Shown one piece after another: positions 5,852 through 9,574 of a stretch of DNA of 9,574 bases (positions within the stretch are counted from its first letter, which is position 1; the number at the start of each line of letters is the position of its first letter). The DNA is taken from contig DGWC01000058.1 of NCBI GenBank assembly GCA_002395135.1, positions 172-9,745 on the forward strand. The letters run 5' to 3'. Position numbers and translations under genes: made by a program. The notes under the pieces are model-generated. The model was not told the origin of the DNA and ran no database searches. It saw only the letters and a list, made by a program, of their open reading frames with translations. This stretch comes from Prevotella sp. UBA4268. GTDB taxonomy: Bacteria; Bacteroidota; Bacteroidia; Bacteroidales; Bacteroidaceae.

Positions 5852-6502
5852 ATGAAGCAAGATGACTTACAGAATCAGGTGGACGGCGTGGCCGGAGCGG
5901 GCATTCACAGTGCCAAGTGGGGTGAGCATGTGGTGATTGCCGATGCTGACTATGTGGACAAAGTGGCGTTCAACCTGATTGTTAACTTTGAGCGTATGCT
6001 CGGCAGACGCATCCCTCAGGCCGACATGGCGCGCTGGCTGGAGTGCGTTGTGCTGGACGGCGGTGTGCGCAAAGGCACCGACGGACAAGAAATCAGTGTG
6101 GTGCTGATTCACGACAAAGGCAAGTCGCGACTCGAGAATTTTGTGCCGGCCGACTATGAAGACGGTCTCAACGGGCAGGCATTCTGCAGCAGTCTGGGCG
6201 AGTTTGTGCTCCATGCCGTTGCCGTGGAGGATATTACCACGAAGACCAGCATGCTGATAGATGTGATGGAGCATGTTGCGCAGCAGCAAGAAGTGAAGCG
6301 CTTGGTCGTCATTCCCAATGCCGAGGATGCAGAGACCTATGAGCGTGTGCGTCGCAGTCTTCATCATGCCGACGATGAAAAGGTGATTACCGTGCTCGCC
6401 ATGCAGCCTCTGCCGGGCGGAAACTTCCGCCAGGAGATTCTGGGCTATTCGCTGATGAGCGCCTTGGGCATTCGCGGCGAGGAACTCGACGGCAGGTCAT
6501 AG
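5852..6502 (+). CDS. Uncharacterised Bacteroidales protein (probably DUF6621)
   Basis: A 216-residue soluble protein with no signal peptide or membrane segment and an alternating alpha/beta look. It resembles an uncharacterised Bacteroidales family that I believe is DUF6621; this rests on memory. Visible features are a beta strand with an Asp-x-Asp (HVVIADADYV, about 26-35), the FERMLGR segment (about 45-51), ARWLECVVLDGG (about 59-70), VVLIHDK (about 83-89), a second strand KRLVVIPNAED (about 158-168), and a conserved-looking end with YSLMSALGIRGEEL (about 199-212). I assign no function. The start ATG 5852 was chosen because a -7 box overlaps the upstream in-frame TTG 5810; ATG 5822 is an alternative that would leave almost no leader. 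The gene is divergent from rhaD, and 120 bases with a separate promoter lie between it and the next gene, so it may be transcribed alone. Confidence 0.8.
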   Translation: MKQDDLQNQVDGVAGAGIHSAKWGEHVVIADADYVDKVAFNLIVNFERMLGRRIPQADMARWLECVVLDGGVRKGTDGQEISVVLIHDKGKSRLENFVPADYEDGLNGQAFCSSLGEFVLHAVAVEDITTKTSMLIDVMEHVAQQQEVKRLVVIPNAEDAETYERVRRSLHHADDEKVITVLAMQPLPGGNFRQEILGYSLMSALGIRGEELDGRS

Positions 6503-6534
6503 GTGGCGGCATCGCGCAAATATTGTCTTGAAAA

Positions 6535-6566
6535 TTTGGCGAACAGCGAATTATTCGCTATCTTTG
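6535..6566 (+). promoter_or_regulatory. Complete Bacteroidetes promoter with embedded palindrome
   Basis: TTTG (6535-6538), a 20-base spacer and TATCTTTG (6559-6566) fit the TTTG-N19-21-TAnnTTTG consensus fully. The predicted start is near 6573, about 50 bases before ATG 6623. The spacer holds a perfect 15-base odd palindrome, AGCGAAT-T-ATTCGCT (6545-6559), which touches the first base of the -7 box. This is a good position for a repressor operator. Confidence 0.8.
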
Positions 6567-6622
6567 CAAACAGGAAAAAGTGAAAAACCATTATTATTAA
6601 CTTAAATACACGACAAAGTCAA

Positions 6623-7861
6623 ATGAGCAGAATTTTGATGATTGGCGCCGGTGGCGTCGCAACCGTGGCAGCGTTTAAGATTGCGCAGAACGCTGATGTG
6701 TTCACAGAATTCATGATTGCCAGCCGTCGCAAGGAGAAATGCGACCAGTTGGTGGAGGCCATCCACAGCAAGGGCTACACGATGGATATCAAGACCGCAC
6801 AGGTGGATGCCGATGATGTGGAGCAACTGAAGGCACTCTTCAGCGACTATAAGCCCGAACTGGTGATCAATCTGGCATTGCCATATCAGGATCTTACCAT
6901 CATGGATGCTTGTCTTGCATGCGGATGCAACTATCTCGACACGGCCAACTATGAGCCAAAGGATGAGGCTCACTTTGAATATTCGTGGCAGTGGGCATAC
7001 AAAGACCGATTCGAACAGGCCGGACTGACGGCTATCCTCGGCTGCGGATTCGACCCGGGCGTGTCGGGCATCTACACAGCCTATGCTGCCAAGCATCATT
7101 TCGACGAGATTCATTATCTTGATATCGTTGACTGCAATGCCGGAAACCATCACAAGGCATTTGCTACCAACTTCAACCCCGAGATCAATATCCGCGAAAT
7201 CACACAGAAAGGACTCTATTATAAGGATGGCGAATGGATTGAAACGGAACCGCTGGAGGTGCATAAGGCACTGACTTATCCTAACATTGGTCCGCGCGAG
7301 AGTTATCTGATGCACCACGAAGAACTGGAAAGTCTGGTGAAAAACTATCCCACCATCAAGCAGGCGCGTTTCTGGATGACTTTCGGACAGCAGTATCTCA
7401 CTTATCTGGACTGCATCCAGAACCTCGGAATGAGCCGCATCGACGAGATGGAATACAAGGCTCCGCTGGCCGACGGCTCGGGAAAGGTGGTCACGGTGAA
7501 AATCGTTCCCCTACAATTCCTGAAGGCTGTATTGCCCAATCCGCAAGACCTGGGCGAGAACTACGACGGTGAGACATCCATCGGCTGCCGCATCCGTGGC
7601 ATCAAAGACGGCAAGGAGCGCACCTATTATGTATATAACAACTGCAAGCACCAGGAAGCCTACAAGGAAACCGGCATGCAAGGCGTGTCCTATACCACGG
7701 GTGTGCCAGCCATGATTGGTGCCATGATGTTCGTGAAGGGCATCTGGCGCAAGCCGGGCGTATGGAATGTAGAGGACTTTGATCCCGATCCATTCATGGA
7801 GCAACTCAACATCCACGGTCTGCCCTGGGTGGAAGAGTTCGACGGTGACTTGGAATTGTAA
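6623..7861 (+). CDS. Carboxynorspermidine/carboxyspermidine dehydrogenase (saccharopine dehydrogenase family)
   Basis: A cytoplasmic NAD(P)H-dependent enzyme of 412 residues. It is expected to condense aspartate beta-semialdehyde with putrescine or diaminopropane and reduce the imine, giving carboxyspermidine or carboxynorspermidine. That product is then decarboxylated by an NspC-type enzyme, a route to spermidine that needs no S-adenosylmethionine decarboxylase. The N-terminal Rossmann motif is visible (MIGAGGVATVAAFKIAQ, 6-22), followed by LVINLALPYQDLTIMDACL, the CNYLDTANYEP segment and GCGFDPGVSGIYTAYAA, all typical of this saccharopine dehydrogenase-like group. The length fits the family (about 400). 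A lysine-pathway saccharopine dehydrogenase is the alternative, but the GCGFDPG region and C-terminal half fit the polyamine enzyme better. A consensus promoter lies upstream, and recA follows after 111 bases on the same strand. The partner decarboxylase gene is not in the window. Confidence 0.82.
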   Translation: MSRILMIGAGGVATVAAFKIAQNADVFTEFMIASRRKEKCDQLVEAIHSKGYTMDIKTAQVDADDVEQLKALFSDYKPELVINLALPYQDLTIMDACLACGCNYLDTANYEPKDEAHFEYSWQWAYKDRFEQAGLTAILGCGFDPGVSGIYTAYAAKHHFDEIHYLDIVDCNAGNHHKAFATNFNPEINIREITQKGLYYKDGEWIETEPLEVHKALTYPNIGPRESYLMHHEELESLVKNYPTIKQARFWMTFGQQYLTYLDCIQNLGMSRIDEMEYKAPLADGSGKVVTVKIVPLQFLKAVLPNPQDLGENYDGETSIGCRIRGIKDGKERTYYVYNNCKHQEAYKETGMQGVSYTTGVPAMIGAMMFVKGIWRKPGVWNVEDFDPDPFMEQLNIHGLPWVEEFDGDLEL

Positions 7862-7921
7862 GCGTCATGAAAACGGTTTCTGTAAGAAACGCTTGGCAAT
7901 TCTTCATGGCATCAGTTTTTT

Positions 7922-7938
7922 TCAGTGAGTTCCACTGA
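7922..7938. repeat. Inverted repeat in the recA leader
   Basis: TCAGTG-AGTTC-CACTGA is a 6-bp inverted repeat with a 5-base spacer, directly after a run of seven T (7916-7922) and 34 bases before the recA ATG. Other short complementary pairs precede it: GTTTC/GAAAC at 7876-7890 and CATGAA/TTCATG at 7866-7908. Together they could be a weak terminator for the dehydrogenase gene, an operator, or a recA leader structure. No clear TAnnTTTG box lies in 7862-7972, so recA may be read through from upstream. Confidence 0.35.
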
Positions 7939-7972
7939 GCAACACATCATTTAAAAACTTGATAACAATAAT

Positions 7973-8998
7973 ATGGCAAAAAAAGAAATTGAGGAGAACA
8001 ACTCCCAAAGCGAGAAACTCAAGGCGCTGCAGGCAGCGATGTCGAAGATAGAGAAAGACTTCGGAAAAGGAAGCATCATGAAACTCGGTGACGAGCATGT
8101 GGACAATGTGGAAGTCATCTCGTCGGGTAGTATCGGCCTGAATGCCGCTTTAGGCGTGGGCGGATATCCGCGCGGAAGAATCATTGAGATATACGGACCT
8201 GAGAGTTCTGGTAAGACCACACTGGCCATCCATGCCATCGCCGAGGCGCAAAAGGCTGGCGGCATTGCTGCGTTTATCGACGCTGAGCATGCCTTCGACC
8301 GTTTCTATGCGGAGAAGTTAGGCGTTGACACCGATAATCTGTGGATTGCGCAGCCGGATAACGGCGAGCAGGCACTGCAGATTGCCGACCAGTTGATCAG
8401 TTCTTCTGCCATCGACATTCTCGTCATCGACTCCGTGGCCGCGCTCACTCCGAAGAAGGAAATCGAGGGCGACATGGGCGATAACGTAGTAGGTTTGCAG
8501 GCACGACTGATGAGCCAGGCCCTGCGCAAACTCACTTCCACCATCTCGAAAACCAATACCACGTGTATCTTCATCAACCAGTTGCGCGAAAAGATTGGCA
8601 TTATGTTCGGCAATCCGGAGACCACCACGGGCGGTAATGCCCTGAAATTCTACAGCAGCGTGCGCCTTGACATCCGCCGCGTCACCAGTATCAAGGATGG
8701 CGACGAGGTGATTGGCAATCAGGTGCGCGTGAAAGTGGTGAAGAACAAGGTGGCTCCGCCATTCCGCAAGTGCGAGTTTGAGATTACTTTCGGCGAGGGC
8801 ATCTCAAAAGCAGGCGAGATTGTGGACCTTGGCGTAGAGTATGGCATCATCCAGAAGAGCGGCAGTTGGTTCTCTTACGAGGGCAGCAAACTGGCTCAGG
8901 GCAGGGATGCCGTGAAGAAACTCCTGCAGGACAATCCGGAACTCAGCGAGGAACTGGAGGCCAAGATTATGCAGGCCATTACCGACAAGAAAGACTGA
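7973..8998 (+). CDS. recA: RecA recombinase
   Basis: Core recombinase that forms ATP-dependent filaments on single-stranded DNA, drives strand exchange and stimulates LexA-type cleavage. It is full length at 341 residues. The N-terminal helix (about 15-30) is followed by the Walker A motif GPESSGKTT (75-83), the catalytic Glu105 in FIDAEHAFD, Walker B in [13 protein letters not shown] (148-160), the MSQALRKLT segment (180-188), the L2 loop with [18 protein letters not shown] (210-227), and the DNA-binding C-terminal domain ending in the acidic/lysine tail ITDKKD. The form [14 protein letters not shown] is the one I associate with Bacteroidales, supporting the taxonomic call. ATG 7973 gives the usual MAKKE start. 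The gene lies 111 bases after the polyamine dehydrogenase and ends 16 bases before a strong terminator. Confidence 0.99.
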   Translation: MAKKEIEENNSQSEKLKALQAAMSKIEKDFGKGSIMKLGDEHVDNVEVISSGSIGLNAALGVGGYPRGRIIEIYGPESSGKTTLAIHAIAEAQKAGGIAAFIDAEHAFDRFYAEKLGVDTDNLWIAQPDNGEQALQIADQLISSSAIDILVIDSVAALTPKKEIEGDMGDNVVGLQARLMSQALRKLTSTISKTNTTCIFINQLREKIGIMFGNPETTTGGNALKFYSSVRLDIRRVTSIKDGDEVIGNQVRVKVVKNKVAPPFRKCEFEITFGEGISKAGEIVDLGVEYGIIQKSGSWFSYEGSKLAQGRDAVKKLLQDNPELSEELEAKIMQAITDKKD

Positions 8999-9013
8999 CC
9001 CTTACCATAAGCC

Positions 9014-9061
9014 AAAAGGAGCCGCAGAAGTGCATTGCAGCATCTCTGCGGCTCCTTTTTT
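9014..9061 (+). terminator. Intrinsic terminator of recA
   Basis: A perfect 15-bp stem, AAAAGGAGCCGCAGA (9014-9028) with TCTGCGGCTCCTTTT (9045-9059), has a 16-base loop and a T-run at 9056-9061. It starts 16 bases after the recA stop codon. The A-run on the left arm could also let it act on minus-strand transcripts. Confidence 0.93.
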
Positions 9062-9106
9062 ATCTCGCTCCGGTCATTAGGATTCCGCGCTAAAGGACAC
9101 AATCTT

Positions 9107-9140
9107 AAAAAGCCCGGCTGCCAGTGGTGACAGCCGGGCT
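9107..9140 (-). terminator. Intrinsic terminator of aspA
   Basis: A perfect 10-bp stem, AGCCCGGCTG (9111-9120) with CAGCCGGGCT (9131-9140), has a 10-base loop. On the minus strand it is followed by a short U-tract (the A-run at 9107-9111). It lies 24 bases downstream of the aspA stop codon, and nothing else is seen between it and the recA terminator. Confidence 0.88.
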
Positions 9141-9164
9141 CTGCACAGAAACCTATCTTTGTGC

Positions 9165-9574
9165 TTACTTCACAATCTTGTGTGAATTGAGCATGTTCTT
9201 GGGATCGAGAGCCTCGTCAAGCTTCTCTTGAGTCATGAGGCCTTTCTCCAGCACAATATCGTAAACAGAACGGTTGGTCTCCAGGGCTTCCTTGGCCACC
9301 TTCGTACTGGTCTTGTAACCGATGTACGGATTCAGGGCGGTAACGATGCCGATAGAGTTCTTCACCATTTCATAGCAACGTTCCTTGTTGACGGTGATGC
9401 CGAGGATACACTCTTCGGTAAGCGTCTCGATGGCGTTCTTCAGCCAGAGCAGGCTCTCGATGAGCGACTCGGTGATAACGGGCTCCATCACGTTGAGCTG
9501 CAGCTGACCGGCTTCGGCGGCGAAGCTGACGGTGGTGTCGTTGCCGATTACCTTGAAGCATACCTGATTGACTA
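9165..9574 (-). CDS. aspA: Aspartate ammonia-lyase, C-terminal part (truncated by window)
   Basis: The enzyme converts L-aspartate reversibly to fumarate and ammonia, feeding the fumarate respiration used by anaerobic Bacteroidales. About 136 residues of roughly 470 are visible; the frame is open to the window edge, so the start lies beyond 9574. The visible part opens with VNQVCFKVIGNDTTV and AAEAGQLQLNVMEPVI, which match AspA rather than class II fumarase (there the equivalent region reads GNDxAI and GNFELNVFRP). It continues with NSIGIVTALNPYIGYKTS and a C-terminal domain with NRSVYDIVLEKGLMTQEKLDEAL. The active-site loop with the catalytic serine (GSSxMPxKxNP) should lie just upstream, outside the window. 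The gene is convergent with recA, and each has its own terminator. Confidence 0.93.
   Translation of the reverse strand, partial: VNQVCFKVIGNDTTVSFAAEAGQLQLNVMEPVITESLIESLLWLKNAIETLTEECILGITVNKERCYEMVKNSIGIVTALNPYIGYKTSTKVAKEALETNRSVYDIVLEKGLMTQEKLDEALDPKNMLNSHKIVK

Noticed and set aside
1..9574. CRISPR arrays, tRNA/rRNA genes, insertion sequences, phage or defence modules
   Set aside because: I looked on both strands for regular spaced repeats, cloverleaf sequences, transposase or integrase motifs and saw none; the repeats present are short and local.

Overview
The window looks like chromosomal DNA from a Bacteroidales bacterium, most probably in the Prevotella group. The reasons are: (i) RecA reads like the Bacteroidales form; (ii) several gene starts are preceded by the Bacteroidetes -7 promoter motif TAnnTTTG; (iii) one secreted protein ends in the short 'YDLQGRKV...VNGKKLLVK' tail common on Prevotella exported proteins; (iv) there is an Lnb/DUF4105 protein, a family typical of this phylum. 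No search was run. All family names come from reading the translations.

Layout. Bases 1-942 (+) hold the C-terminal two thirds of a 12-helix MFS transporter, probably for a sugar. Bases 943-1265 are non-coding and carry a GAGTTC/GAACTC inverted-repeat cluster. Bases 1288-2568 (+) encode a probable Lnb-family lipoprotein N-acyltransferase: a secreted NlpC/P60-like domain followed by membrane helices. Bases 2609-2719 hold a doubtful 36-codon ORF. Bases 2741-4537 (+) encode a 598-residue exported beta-rich protein, and bases 4553-4774 (+) a 73-residue very acidic protein. These two form a two-gene unit with unusually good Shine-Dalgarno sites. A bidirectional terminator at about 4802-4839 separates the unit from the convergent rhamnulose-1-phosphate aldolase gene (4897-5706, -).

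The aldolase gene is divergent from an uncharacterised 216-residue Bacteroidales protein (5852-6502, +), and their -7 boxes are mirror images. Next come a carboxy(nor)spermidine dehydrogenase for polyamine synthesis (6623-7861, +), which has the best promoter in the window, and recA (7973-8998, +), which ends at a strong intrinsic terminator. The window closes on the opposite strand with the C-terminal part of aspartate ammonia-lyase (9165-9574, -) and its own terminator.

The genes are mostly separate housekeeping or metabolic units rather than one pathway. I found no CRISPR array, phage, transposon, tRNA or rRNA, and no clear new multi-gene system. The parts least explained by known biology are the exported protein plus acidic small protein pair, the 36-codon ORF before it, and the palindrome inside the polyamine-gene promoter.
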